The position numbers and the translations under genes are program-made. A DNA stretch of 36,710 bases, taken from UBA5734 sp964528645. Its GTDB lineage: Bacteria > Bacillota > Clostridia > Saccharofermentanales > UBA5734. Location of the stretch: positions 1 to 36,710 of the forward strand of contig CAZGSR010000027.1 of the NCBI GenBank assembly GCA_964528645.1. The letters run 5' to 3'. Of this stretch, positions 23,921-31,869 are shown piece after piece. The notes beneath the pieces are model-generated. The model had not been told where the DNA came from and ran no database searches. It saw nothing but the letters and a program-made list of their open reading frames with translations. Within the stretch, counting starts at the first letter, position 1, and every line of letters starts with the position of its first letter.

Positions 23921-24662
23921 GTGACATCCTCCGCAGTTTCTGGATCGTGCGCCAGCGTGCGAGGCAGCGACCGGTCAAGGCCAGGCCCAGCTGGATGCGC
24001 CAGGCAAGCACTTGGCCGGGCGATCGCGGGGTCAGGGCACTCTGATTGTCGTCATGTCGCCGGTAACCGGTCAGGCGATCGGGGATAAAGCGCACCTGGC
24101 CTGTGAGTTCAGCCAAAAGGCCCAGCCACATATCATGCATCGGCAAGCTTGCTGGCAGGGGCAGGGCAATTTCCAGAAGTTCGCGCCGGAAAGCCAGGGT
24201 GCAGCCCTGATAGGTGTTGCGCCAGAAATTGACCCAGAAACCTGGGCGACTGTGGCGCAAAGCATAAAATGACGGCGCCGTGACCTGGCCATCGGCGTTG
24301 ATCAGTGCCGCATCGCTCTGGACCAGCCAGAGCCTGGGGAGACTAGACAAGACTTCGCTCAGGCGGGCGACCTTGCCAGCGTACCACAGATCATCCTGGT
24401 CGGACAGGAAAATGATCTCGCCGCGGCAGTGTTGCAGCGCATGGTCGAAATTGCCGATAATCCCGGGCCGTCCCTGGTTGCGCAGCAGATGGATGCGTGG
24501 ATCCTTTTGGGCCAGGTCCGCCAGGAAGTCCCAGGTGCCATCAGTCGAGCCATCGTCGGAGATGACCAGCTCATCCTGGGCCGCAAGCTGGTCAAGGATC
24601 GAGGCCACCTGCGCCGGCAGAAAAGCCAGGCCGTTGTAGGTGATCATGGCTACGGAAATCAT
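23910..24662 (-). CDS. Family 2 glycosyltransferase, rhamnosyltransferase-like
   Basis: 250 residues from ATG 24662, which overlaps the preceding stop as ATGA; an in-frame ATG at 24680 would add six residues that precede the normal family start. Motifs: AMITYNGLAFL, ISDDGSTDGT, FLSDQDDLW (metal site), YQGCTLAFRREL and MHDMWLG. This combination is typical of cell-surface polysaccharide enzymes such as rhamnosyltransferases. Cytosolic face of the membrane. Confidence 0.88.
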   Translation of the reverse strand: MISVAMITYNGLAFLPAQVASILDQLAAQDELVISDDGSTDGTWDFLADLAQKDPRIHLLRNQGRPGIIGNFDHALQHCRGEIIFLSDQDDLWYAGKVARLSEVLSSLPRLWLVQSDAALINADGQVTAPSFYALRHSRPGFWVNFWRNTYQGCTLAFRRELLEIALPLPASLPMHDMWLGLLAELTGQVRFIPDRLTGYRRHDDNQSALTPRSPGQVLAWRIQLGLALTGRCLARWRTIQKLRRMSHGN

Positions 24663-25450
24663 GCGAGCTTGAAACCCCATTTGCGAAAATAGAGCCAGAG
24701 GGAATGGAAATGGATCCGGAACATCTTGAAACTGCGGTAAGAACCGCGCGACCAGGCGTGCTCGACCATGGATGCTGGATCATAGAGGACTCTCAGACCG
24801 CGTGAGCGAACGGTGCGCGAGAGGTCGGCGTCTTCGGCATAGAGGAAATAGCGCGGGTCGAATCCGCCGATGGCGCGGCAATCGGCCGTGCGCATGGCCA
24901 TCAGGCAGCCGGAGGCGAATTCGATCGCAAAAGACTGGTCGTAATCCTGGTCCTGGTACGTATGATATCGTTCGCGCCGGGCCAGCAGGCGACCAGGCAG
25001 ATAACGCAGGCCCAAGTCGAGGATGGTCAGGTCGCGCCGGGCCAGGTGCTGAACCTGACCGTCCGGATCGACAATTTTCGGCATGACCAGACCCGTCTGC
25101 GGTTCGCTGTCCAGACGCCGCACCAGGGCCCGGACCGAGTCTGCATTCAATACGTTGATGTCGGGATTCATCAGCACATGGATCCGGGATTCGAGATGGG
25201 GCAGCACCTGGTTGTGGGCGGCACCATAGCCACAATTACCGTTCGCAGAATGGATCAAAGTGACCGGCAGCGGTCCAATATCAGTGACGGCCTGCTCGAT
25301 CAGGGTGACGGTCTCGTCGGTCGAACCATTGTCGACCACATAAACATGGCCGCTCAGTTCTGGCGGCCAATGCTGGCGCAGTGCGCGCAAGGTGCTGGCA
25401 ATCGTTCGCGCACTGTTATAGGTGACAATTCCGACCGAACAATCGATCAT
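24659..25450 (-). CDS. Family 2 glycosyltransferase, WbbL/rhamnosyltransferase-like
   Basis: 263 residues, ATG overlaps the preceding stop (ATGA). GIVTYNSARTI, VVDNGSTDET, LMNPDINV in the metal-site position, SGCLMAMRTAD and GFDPRYFLYAEDADLSRTVR are the WbbL-type pattern (dTDP-Rha:GlcNAc-PP-lipid rhamnosyltransferases). With a full dTDP-rhamnose pathway adjacent, this is the best candidate in the set for rhamnose transfer; donor specificity is inference. Confidence 0.88.
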   Translation of the reverse strand: MIDCSVGIVTYNSARTIASTLRALRQHWPPELSGHVYVVDNGSTDETVTLIEQAVTDIGPLPVTLIHSANGNCGYGAAHNQVLPHLESRIHVLMNPDINVLNADSVRALVRRLDSEPQTGLVMPKIVDPDGQVQHLARRDLTILDLGLRYLPGRLLARRERYHTYQDQDYDQSFAIEFASGCLMAMRTADCRAIGGFDPRYFLYAEDADLSRTVRSRGLRVLYDPASMVEHAWSRGSYRSFKMFRIHFHSLWLYFRKWGFKLA

Positions 25451-25743
25451 GCCTTCGTTCCGGGTCCTGCAGCTTGTTCATTGCGTTCACGGCGGATGTT
25501 GCGCAGCGTCAGTCCGATATCGAGCGACACCATCAGGAGGTTGAAAATATACAGGTAAATGACCAGGTCCCGGGAATAGATCAGTTTGTGCAGGATACCG
25601 GCAATGTAGCCGATCCAGATCGCAGCCATGAACAACAGGCTTTTGCCGGCAGCGCGGCCGGTTTTGTAGCTTTTGTAGGCGGCAATTGGCCAAGACAGTC
25701 CGAAACAGCTCAGCATGATGATTTCAAAAACGCTCATGGTCAT
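25447..25743 (-). CDS. Small three-helix membrane protein, PQ-loop-like
   Basis: 98 residues; AAGGA is 4 bases before this ATG and 10 before an alternative ATG at 25737. Three hydrophobic helices (about 5-20, 34-51, 58-80). SWPIAAYKSYKTGRAAGKSL resembles the PQ-loop/SemiSWEET repeat (P, then K, then a basic-T-x-G-K-S turn) but has no Q. A half-transporter or a membrane organiser of the glycan enzymes is possible. Starts 8 bases after the Hpt gene and overlaps the next glycosyltransferase by 4 bases. Confidence 0.8.
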   Translation of the reverse strand: MTMSVFEIIMLSCFGLSWPIAAYKSYKTGRAAGKSLLFMAAIWIGYIAGILHKLIYSRDLVIYLYIFNLLMVSLDIGLTLRNIRRERNEQAAGPGTKA

Positions 25744-25751
25744 TTCTTCCT

Positions 25752-26414
25752 TTATCCAAGAATCGGGTCGAGCAGCTGGCAGGCCTTGCCATACTGGTAC
25801 TGGCCAAGAAGGGTCTGGACCTGAAGCAAGATCTGCCGGTCGGTCTCCAGCACCGTGTCCGCCAGGAGCTGGTTGAGTAGCCTGCGGCTGGTTTTTGGAT
25901 CATGGGCATCGAGGCTGTGTCTGAGCTGCAGCCAGACTGCGCGATCCCGCACCGGTCCGACGGGCGGACGATCATCAGATGACGTTGGACCTGACTGCTG
26001 GTCGGTCACGGCAGAGGTATTTGTCACAGCAGGGGCATCAGGGGCAGTGGCCGGCGACTGATACGCGGTCAGATAGGCTTCAGCCAGATCGATCAGGCGG
26101 CGCATATTTTGGACCAGGCTGGCCAGGTCGTGTTTTTCAACATCAGTCAAGAAGCCTGGTGAGGATTTCAGCTGTAATTCGACCGCTCTGGCCTGCTGTT
26201 GCACCACCGTGCTGCCGACATGGGCGGTGGTCGATTTTGCCGTATGGCAGAAACGGACCAGTTCCGAGCGATCGTTTTGCCCGATCAGCCGGTTGATCCG
26301 TTCCTCCAGGTTCTGGTGGTGTTCGACAAAGCTGCGCAGAAGGGTTTCGTAAATAGCCTGGTTGTCCATGACCAGGGCCAGTCCAGCCGCAGGGTCGAAA
26401 AACGCGCCAGCCAT
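25752..26414 (-). CDS. Hpt phosphotransfer domain protein
   Basis: 220 residues; ATG overlaps the PEBP stop (TGATG). Residues about 10-115 form an Hpt four-helix bundle: LLRSFVEHHQNLEERI precedes LVRFCHTAKSTTAHVGS, with H57 the likely phosphorylated histidine. Then comes a Pro/Ala/Ser/Thr linker (about 120-155) and a second helical segment (HSLDAHDPKTSRRLLNQLL...LLGQYQYGKACQLLDPIL) of the kind seen after Hpt modules in hybrid kinases. No kinase is in the window, so its partner must be elsewhere; the LytTR regulator at 27.5 kb is the nearest receiver domain. Confidence 0.8.
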   Translation of the reverse strand: MAGAFFDPAAGLALVMDNQAIYETLLRSFVEHHQNLEERINRLIGQNDRSELVRFCHTAKSTTAHVGSTVVQQQARAVELQLKSSPGFLTDVEKHDLASLVQNMRRLIDLAEAYLTAYQSPATAPDAPAVTNTSAVTDQQSGPTSSDDRPPVGPVRDRAVWLQLRHSLDAHDPKTSRRLLNQLLADTVLETDRQILLQVQTLLGQYQYGKACQLLDPILG

Positions 26415-26914
26415 CAGAGGGTCGGGTAGGAGCCCTTGAGGGTGAAGCAGTCTAGGATGTGGCCGTCCATGGCCTTGTGCAGCTCATTGAAGTAAAAACC
26501 CGGTTTGAGATCGAGCAGGCAATCAAGGGCATAGACATGGATCTCATACAGGTGATCGGTGTCCGGTGGACTCATGCCACCATAGACGCTCGCTGCCAGA
26601 CGATCTAGACCGCCGAGTTTACCAGACCAGCTATTGGTTCCCTGGATGTAGTCGGTTGCTGTGACACTCTCATTAGCCTGCAGCTCGGGCCGCTGCAGGT
26701 TGGCCACGAGCCAGTGGATCCAGGAAAAACCACAAACCGGAACGGCGTCCTTGTCTTCGATCACGATGGCATAGCTGACGGTACCGGCAGGCGCCTCGGC
26801 AATGGACAATGGCAGCGAATAGGTCACCATCTGCCCAGGTTTGTTACGATGTCCGCGCTGGCCGTACACATCCGCGATGATGCCATCCTGTATACCTGCG
26901 CTGGTTACTTTCAT
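26414..26914 (-). CDS. PEBP family protein (YbhB/YbcL type)
   Basis: 166 residues. PEBP-like pattern: PLSIAEAPAGTVSYAIVIEDKDAVP.CGFSWIHWLVANL, then GTNSWSGKLGG..R..YGGMSPPDTDHLYEIHVYALD. No signal peptide. Bacterial members bind small anionic ligands, but their role is not established. The ATG overlaps the Fur-family stop by 4 bases, so the two are translationally coupled. Confidence 0.9.
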   Translation of the reverse strand: MKVTSAGIQDGIIADVYGQRGHRNKPGQMVTYSLPLSIAEAPAGTVSYAIVIEDKDAVPVCGFSWIHWLVANLQRPELQANESVTATDYIQGTNSWSGKLGGLDRLAASVYGGMSPPDTDHLYEIHVYALDCLLDLKPGFYFNELHKAMDGHILDCFTLKGSYPTL

Positions 26915-27321
26915 TGCACGTGTGTCTCCTTCGCATGTTTTTCAAGGCAGTCCCGGCACAGGCCATACAGGGTCAGTCGTTGCTCAGAAACGCGATGGCC
27001 GGATGCCTCGAGATTTTTCACAGCATCCGAGGGACCGATGCCCTCCAGGTCGAAGATCTGGCCGCATGACCGGCAGACAAAATGGGCATGGCTGTCGGTG
27101 CGGGCGTCGTAGATCTCTTTCTGGCTGCTGTGGCCGACGATCTGGACCTGGCCGCTCTCGGTCAGGATACCGAGATTGCGGTAGACTGTGGCCACCGAAA
27201 TGTCGGGATGATCGGCCCGGACCCGGTTGTAGATATCGAGGGCACTGAGATGGCCCTCAGCCTTGAGGGTGTCGAGCACCCACTGGCGTTGGTTGGTATG
27301 GCGACGTTCGACCATAATCAT
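26911..27321 (-). CDS. Fur-family metalloregulator, PerR/Fur-like
   Basis: 136 residues from ATG 27321 (GTG 27324 and ATG 27315 are alternatives; no strong ribosome site separates them). Winged helix about 8-80 with the recognition segment DISVATVYRNLGIL, then the metal domain: SHAHFVC (HxH), CRSCG and CRDC, the two structural-zinc CxxC pairs. Such proteins sense Fe2+, Mn2+ or peroxide. First gene of the glycan operon, so autoregulation would also control the glycosyltransferases. Confidence 0.92.
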   Translation of the reverse strand: MIMVERRHTNQRQWVLDTLKAEGHLSALDIYNRVRADHPDISVATVYRNLGILTESGQVQIVGHSSQKEIYDARTDSHAHFVCRSCGQIFDLEGIGPSDAVKNLEASGHRVSEQRLTLYGLCRDCLEKHAKETHVQ

Positions 27322-27398
27322 CACTTCTTTGCTCTAAATTCGATCGGCTGGCCTGGCCTTCTGTTCAGATACCGTATGCGACGAGCCGTTTCATGGGA

Positions 27399-27427
27399 AT
27401 TTTATGCGGCTGTCTGCCAACTGTCAA
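27399..27427 (-). promoter_or_regulatory. Promoter of the fur-family/glycosyltransferase operon
   Basis: TTGACA (27427-27422), exactly 17 bases, TAAAAT (27404-27399). About 75 bases of leader before the first start codon. It is the only good promoter seen for the eight genes down to 21399. Confidence 0.8.
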
Positions 27428-27498
27428 ATGCCATTGTTACTAAATAACACACTTGAAATGACATTCGGCTCAGAGGTGAGCCTCTGCAGGTCTCTCGG

Positions 27499-28245
27499 TC
27501 AGGAGGTGGCACCCGCCAGGTTGGCTGCGGCCTGTTCTTTAATGAACTGCAGGTAACTGCGGCGGGCGATGGCCCGCCTTTTCTGGGCGATCGGTATAAC
27601 CATGCCATCGAGCATCTGGCAGCGTCCCTTGGCCAGGCTGGTGATGTAGTGCATATTGACCAGGTAGCTCTGGTGGATCCGGATAAAGGAGTCGGGCACG
27701 AGCTGCTCAACCTCGTCGAGCTGAGCATAGAACTGATGCTCATTGGCCGTGCGGTGGACGATGATGATCCGGCGCTCACTTTCGAGGTACATGATGTCCT
27801 TGTACGGGACATTGAGGTGGTGGCCACGGCTGTTGATCCGGAGGAAGGATGCCTTCTGCGAGCTGATCCTGCGCAAAGCCATGTCCCAGGCCCGTCCCAG
27901 GCGGTCGCTGGATACAGGTTTGTTAAGGAAATAGACGGCCTCCAGGTCAAAAACGTCCAATGAATAATCGATATCGGCAGATACGAAAATTGTCTGAATG
28001 AAGGGGTAGCGCTCGCGGATCATCTGGCCGAAATCGAGGCCATTGGTGTTGCCTCCGAGCATGATATCCAGGAAGAGGATATCCACGTGATTCTGGTTCT
28101 GTTTCAGATAATGCATCAATGGTTCGCCAGCCTGGAACTCGACAAACTCGACAAACTGTCCGGATAAACGAGCGATCTGCTCGATCATCTGCTCCAGTAA
28201 TTTGAGGAAGATCGGATCGTCATCACAGATTGCGACTTTAATCAT
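27499..28245 (-). CDS. LytTR-family response regulator (orphan)
   Basis: 248 residues from ATG 28245 with AAGGG 7 bases upstream. Receiver domain 1-125: acidic pocket ICDDD (7-10), phospho-acceptor D60 in FLDIML and K109 in LNKPV. LytTR DNA-binding domain about 145-240: YKDIMYLES, IRIHQSYLVNMHYI. AgrA/LytR-type regulators bind direct repeats upstream of surface or competence genes. There is no histidine kinase beside it, so the signal source is unknown. Confidence 0.93.
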   Translation of the reverse strand: MIKVAICDDDPIFLKLLEQMIEQIARLSGQFVEFVEFQAGEPLMHYLKQNQNHVDILFLDIMLGGNTNGLDFGQMIRERYPFIQTIFVSADIDYSLDVFDLEAVYFLNKPVSSDRLGRAWDMALRRISSQKASFLRINSRGHHLNVPYKDIMYLESERRIIIVHRTANEHQFYAQLDEVEQLVPDSFIRIHQSYLVNMHYITSLAKGRCQMLDGMVIPIAQKRRAIARRSYLQFIKEQAAANLAGATS

Positions 28246-28283
28246 GGACAAGCCCTTCCCTTTCCGGTACGTTCTTAAGAATG

Positions 28284-28311
28284 ATTATATACGATTTGGC
28301 CACATGTAAAC
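28284..28311 (-). promoter_or_regulatory. Putative promoter of the LytTR regulator
   Basis: GTTTAC (28311-28306), 16 bases, TATAAT (28289-28284). The -10 is perfect, the -35 weak, as is common for activated promoters. Confidence 0.5.
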
Positions 28312-28370
28312 GAGCTTTTGCATTAAAATTGTCATCTGGTTTAGCGGATTTGACAGATTCGCCAGAAAAA

Positions 28371-28399
28371 TTGACACCTACTCTGGACAGGTCTATCAT
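28371..28399 (+). promoter_or_regulatory. Putative promoter of glgX
   Basis: TTGACA (28371-28376), 17 bases, TATCAT (28394-28399), 62 bases before the ATG. Two more TTGACA copies (28350, 28401) flank it, at spacings of 21 and 30 bases; they lack matching -10 boxes. Confidence 0.65.
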
Positions 28400-28460
28400 T
28401 TTGACATCTGGACCCGTGCTTTGGGCCGGGGACCAGGAACCGGTCAAACGCGAGGAAACC

Positions 28461-30593
28461 ATGAACTTCCACGATCTTTCGAACCTTGTCAATTATGAAA
28501 GTTATGCCCGCGGCCTCGGCCACAACCTCGTCCCGCTCGACGAAGTGGCTGGTTTCAAAGTCCGCCCGGGCTTTTTCCTGGAAAATGGGGCAGTCGTCCT
28601 GCCCGGCGGAGTCAGCTTTACCGTCCACTCGCAGAATGCCTCGTCCATCTGCCTGGTCCTCTTCCATCGCGAGCAATGCGAGCCCTTCGCTGTCATCCCT
28701 TTTCCGGAAAATTATCGCATCGGCTATGTCTACTCCATGATCGTCTTTGGCCTCGATATCGAGGAATTCGAATATGCTTTCAGCGTCGATGGCATCTATG
28801 ACCCCAGCCGTGGCTACCTCTTCGATCCGACCCGTCTCCTGATCGACCCCTATTCCAAGGCGGTGACCGGCCAAAGCAAATGGGGCGAGCGAGCGCTCTC
28901 CAACTGCCATTACAAATCCCGCGTTGTCGCCAATGATTTCGACTGGGGCCACAGCCGCAACCCCCAGATCCCGATGCAGGACCTGATCATCTACGAGCTC
29001 CATGTGCGCGGCTTCACCCGGCACGAATCGTCCGGCGTCACCAATCCCGGCACCTTTTCCGGCCTGAGTGAAAAGATCCCCTACCTCAAGGAGCTCGGGA
29101 TCAATGCCGTCGAGCTGATGCCGATTTTCGAATTTGACGAGATGCGCGATGTGCGCGAATACAAAGGGACCAAGCTGCTCGATTACTGGGGCTACAATCC
29201 GGTCAGTTTTTTTGCCCCCAACACCGGCTACACGGCCAGTCTCGAGTACAACCGCGAAGGCATCGAGCTGAAAAACCTCGTTCGCCATTTCCATGAGCAT
29301 GGCATCGAGGTCATCCTCGATGTTGTCTTCAACCACACAGCAGAGGGCAATGAGCACGGCCCTGTCATTTCATTCAAGGGTTTCGACAACAACGTCTACT
29401 ACATGCTCAGCCCCGACGGCCATTACTACAATTTCAGTGGCTGCGGCAACACCCTGAACTGCAACCATCCCGTCGTGCAGCAGATGATCATCGAATGCCT
29501 GCGCTACTGGGTCACCGAATACCGGATCGATGGGTTCCGCTTCGACCTGGCCTCGATTCTCGGCCGCAACGAAGACGGCTCACCGATGAGCAAGCCGCCG
29601 CTGTTGCAGATGCTGGCCTACGACCCGATCCTGGCCAATGTCAAGCTGATCGCCGAAGCCTGGGACGCCGGCGGCCTGTACCAGGTCGGCAGTTTCCCGC
29701 ACTGGAGCCGCTGGTCGGAATGGAACGGCCGCTACCGCGACGATCTGCGCTGTTTCCTCAAAGGCGACAGCGGCCTGGCCGCGATCGTCGCCGACCGCCT
29801 GGCCGGTTCGCACGACCTCTATGACCCCCTCCACCGCGGCAAAAACGCCTCGGTCAACTTCATCACCTGCCATGACGGTTTCACCCTGCACGACCTCTAC
29901 AGCTACAACGAAAAACACAACGAGGCCAATGGCTGGGGCAATTCTGACGGCGAAAACCACAACAACAGCTGGAACTGCGGCGCCGAAGGCGAAACCGACC
30001 ACCCGGAAATCAACCGCCTGCGAAACCGTCTCGTCCGCAATGCCCTGACCGTCCTCCTCTGCAGCCGCGGCACACCGATGCTCCTGGCAGGCGACGAATT
30101 CGGTAATACGCAGCACGGCAACAACAATCCCTACTGCCAGGACAATGCCATCAGCTGGCTCGACTGGGACGATCTGGCCAAAAACCAGAGCCTGTTCCAT
30201 TTCGTCCAGAAACTGATCGCCCTGCGCAAGAAACATCCGGCCCTGCGCAATGGCACCGAAGATGCGCGATGCGGCCTGCCCGCATTCAGCAAACACGGCG
30301 TCAAGGCCTGGTACCTCGACCCCTCGCCGGACACTCGCACCGTCGCCGTCATGTTCACCGGACTCGACACAGAGCACGACTGCGACGACATCGTCTACGT
30401 CGCGATCAACGCCCACTGGGAAAGCGCCACCCTGCAGATTCCCCGCCTCCCCGGCCGCCTGCGCTGGCACCTGGCCGTCGACACCAGCCTGCCCCCGGGC
30501 GAAGACATCATCGACGACCCCGTCCTGATGAAAATCACCGGTCCCCTGCTGAAAATGACCCCCCGCTCCGTCGTGGTGCTGATCGGACGGTAA
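28461..30593 (+). CDS. glgX: Glycogen debranching enzyme, GlgX/isoamylase type (GH13)
   Basis: 710 residues from ATG 28461 (GAGG 5 bases upstream); the frame opens at 28281 but the extra 60 residues overlap the promoter. N-terminal CBM48 (about 20-130), then the GH13 barrel with HVRGFTRHESSGV, DVVFNHTAEG, the nucleophile D362 in DGFRFDL, acid/base E399 in IAEAWDAGG and D472 in ITCHDGF; MLLAGDEFGNTQ.GNNN.Y is typical of GlgX/isoamylases. It cleaves alpha-1,6 branches of glycogen in the cytosol. Third-position GC rises strongly toward the 3' half. No other glycogen genes are near. Confidence 0.95.
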   Translation: MNFHDLSNLVNYESYARGLGHNLVPLDEVAGFKVRPGFFLENGAVVLPGGVSFTVHSQNASSICLVLFHREQCEPFAVIPFPENYRIGYVYSMIVFGLDIEEFEYAFSVDGIYDPSRGYLFDPTRLLIDPYSKAVTGQSKWGERALSNCHYKSRVVANDFDWGHSRNPQIPMQDLIIYELHVRGFTRHESSGVTNPGTFSGLSEKIPYLKELGINAVELMPIFEFDEMRDVREYKGTKLLDYWGYNPVSFFAPNTGYTASLEYNREGIELKNLVRHFHEHGIEVILDVVFNHTAEGNEHGPVISFKGFDNNVYYMLSPDGHYYNFSGCGNTLNCNHPVVQQMIIECLRYWVTEYRIDGFRFDLASILGRNEDGSPMSKPPLLQMLAYDPILANVKLIAEAWDAGGLYQVGSFPHWSRWSEWNGRYRDDLRCFLKGDSGLAAIVADRLAGSHDLYDPLHRGKNASVNFITCHDGFTLHDLYSYNEKHNEANGWGNSDGENHNNSWNCGAEGETDHPEINRLRNRLVRNALTVLLCSRGTPMLLAGDEFGNTQHGNNNPYCQDNAISWLDWDDLAKNQSLFHFVQKLIALRKKHPALRNGTEDARCGLPAFSKHGVKAWYLDPSPDTRTVAVMFTGLDTEHDCDDIVYVAINAHWESATLQIPRLPGRLRWHLAVDTSLPPGEDIIDDPVLMKITGPLLKMTPRSVVVLIGR

Positions 30594-30600
30594 GTTGACG

Positions 30601-30653
30601 GGCTCGGTGGGAGGATCCGGGCCTTGCCGGGAGGCAAGGGACGGAGCCGAGCC
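30601..30653 (+). terminator. Nested hairpin after glgX
   Basis: Outer arms GGCTCGG (30601-30607) and CCGAGCC (30647-30653), inner arms CCTTGCC (30622-30628) and GGCAAGG (30633-30639). It starts 8 bases after the glgX stop. No T-run follows, so termination is uncertain. Confidence 0.45.
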
Positions 30654-30676
30654 ACCGGCCGGGACTGAGTAGCGAC

Positions 30677-30713
30677 GAGACCGCACACGGCCGGCAGGCC
30701 GGGGGCGGGATCG
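30677..30713. repeat. Single copy of the GC-rich repeat
   Basis: CGGCCGGCAGGCCGGGGGCG with GGGATCG, the same core as the array at 20633-20900, about 10 kb away. Confidence 0.75.
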
Positions 30714-30740
30714 GGAGCGGGAGCGGGGATGAATCGCACG

Positions 30741-30858
30741 AAGTCCGACACCTTTGCCGGAAGCGGGGTCAGACGATCCGCGAAGTCTGACACCTTTGCC
30801 GGAAACGGGGTCAGACATTCCGCAAAGTCTGACACTTTTGCCGGAAGCGGGGTCAGAC
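30741..30858. repeat. 42-bp tandem repeat array C
   Basis: Three units; tgccgg cores at 30755, 30797 and 30839, exactly 42 bases apart. Each unit carries a 7-bp inverted pair GTCTGAC / GTCAGAC (first unit has one mismatch) around CACCTTTGCCGGAAACGG. Only 8 bases separate the hairpin units. Confidence 0.9.
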
Positions 30859-30946
30859 CGTAAATCGGATGTTATTCTATAAGATACCCCAAAACGTCTG
30901 CGGCAGTTAGTTTGCCAGCCTCATTTTTGTCAGATTTCCGATTCGG

Positions 30947-30979
30947 TATCTGACATTGCTTCTGAAGCAGGGTCAGACC
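30947..30979. repeat. Isolated 42-bp-family copy
   Basis: tatctgacattgcttctgaa followed by gcagggtcagacc, a diverged unit between arrays C and D. The remaining sequence between 30859 and 31070 shows nothing else recognisable. Confidence 0.65.
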
Positions 30980-31070
30980 CCCATATCGGAAATTACTGCT
31001 CTAGTGTGGCTGAAGATTACTGCGGTTGTAAGCTTTGCGGTTTTGACTCATGTCGCAGTTACGAGTAACT

Positions 31071-31230
31071 GATCTGACACTGCTTCCGGAAATGGGGTCT
31101 GACCTTCGCCGTGATCTGACACTGCTTCCGGAAATGGGGTCTGACCTTCGCCGTGATCTGACACTGCTTCCGGCAAAGGGGTCAGTCCTTTGCTTTGGTT
31201 CGACACTGCTTCCGGAAATGGTGTCGGACA
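31071..31230. repeat. 42-bp tandem repeat array D
   Basis: Four units; ttccgg cores at 31084, 31126, 31168 and 31210, exactly 42 bases apart. Units 1 and 2 are identical (GATCTGACACTGCTTCCGGA, AATGGGGTCTGACC, TTCGCCGT); units 3 and 4 diverge. The core TTCCGGAA is itself palindromic. Confidence 0.92.
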
Positions 31231-31303
31231 ACCAGCCAGTGCTGGCAATTTTCTGAAATCAAATCCAGCTCGAATCCATGCCCTTGTCGGGCATGCCAAA
31301 GAA

Positions 31304-31339
31304 AAAGCCTGGCGATGGGAACTCCCATGACCAGGCTTT
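31304..31339 (-). terminator. Terminator of the DUF948-like/YtxH pair
   Basis: AAAGCCTGG and CCAGGCTTT arms with an inner ATGGGA/CCCAT stem; on the minus strand it is followed by TTTCTTTGG. A second hairpin, CATGCCC-TTGTC-GGGCATG (31277-31295), follows. Confidence 0.75.
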
Positions 31340-31359
31340 CAATGAATGTTAAACATAAA

Positions 31360-31833
31360 TCACCGGCGGCGGCGCTTGGTGGTCTTCTTCGGGAAGAGGT
31401 GGCCGGCTACTTCGATGATGGTTGAGACGATGCTCATGATCGAACCGATGTGGGCGGCGGTGCCGGAGGATCCGGTGAAGAAGCCGTGGACACCTTCGGA
31501 AACGTCGTGGACGGCTGTGCCGACGTTGGTGACGCTTTCGCGGACGGTGCCGGTGACGGTCTGGACGTCATCCAGGACGGTGGGGACGGATGTCTTTGCC
31601 GAGTCGGTGATGGTTTCGACGTGGGCGCTGATCCGGTCGACTTTGCTGATCAGATCAGGCAGCTGGCGGATGGTCTCGGTGACAGGTGCGTCGATCTGGC
31701 CGAGGAGGGTGTTGACTTTGCCGAGGACCTTGACCAGGCGGGCGATGGCAATGACCAGAAAAATGAGCAATACCACGCCGGCTATGATCAGAAGGCCCTG
31801 AAGGACTGACAGCAGATCTATTGTGACGACCAT
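31360..31833 (-). CDS. DUF948-like membrane-anchored helical protein
   Basis: 157 residues. One N-terminal helix (about 8-33), then an amphipathic helical region with repeated T/V-x-x-V patterns (VETITDSAKTSVPTVLDDVQTVTGTVRESVTNVG), and a basic KKTTKRRRR tail. This is the DUF948/YtxG layout. In Bacillus ytxG and ytxH are adjacent general-stress genes; here too the YtxH gene is immediately upstream (36-base gap), which supports the call. Molecular function unknown. Confidence 0.75.
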   Translation of the reverse strand: MVVTIDLLSVLQGLLIIAGVVLLIFLVIAIARLVKVLGKVNTLLGQIDAPVTETIRQLPDLISKVDRISAHVETITDSAKTSVPTVLDDVQTVTGTVRESVTNVGTAVHDVSEGVHGFFTGSSGTAAHIGSIMSIVSTIIEVAGHLFPKKTTKRRRR

Positions 31834-31869
31834 GCGGACGCCTCCTTTCTCATCTGGAAGAGCGGGAGG

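Noticed and set aside
28350..28406. Three TTGACA copies upstream of glgX as regulator half-sites
   Set aside because: Spacings are 21 and 30 bases with no shared flank; only the middle one has a matching -10, so I treat it as an ordinary promoter.
29580..30818. 412-codon minus-strand frame
   Set aside because: It is antisense to the 3' half of glgX, where high third-position GC leaves the opposite strand open.
30741..31230. CRISPR array
   Set aside because: The whole 42-bp unit is conserved between copies with no variable spacers, and no cas genes are present.
31001..31299. Short frames with repeated DPISGSSVRS- or LLPEMGSD-like peptides
   Set aside because: They are the 42-bp array read in frame (42 is a multiple of 3); there are no start signals and the period explains them.
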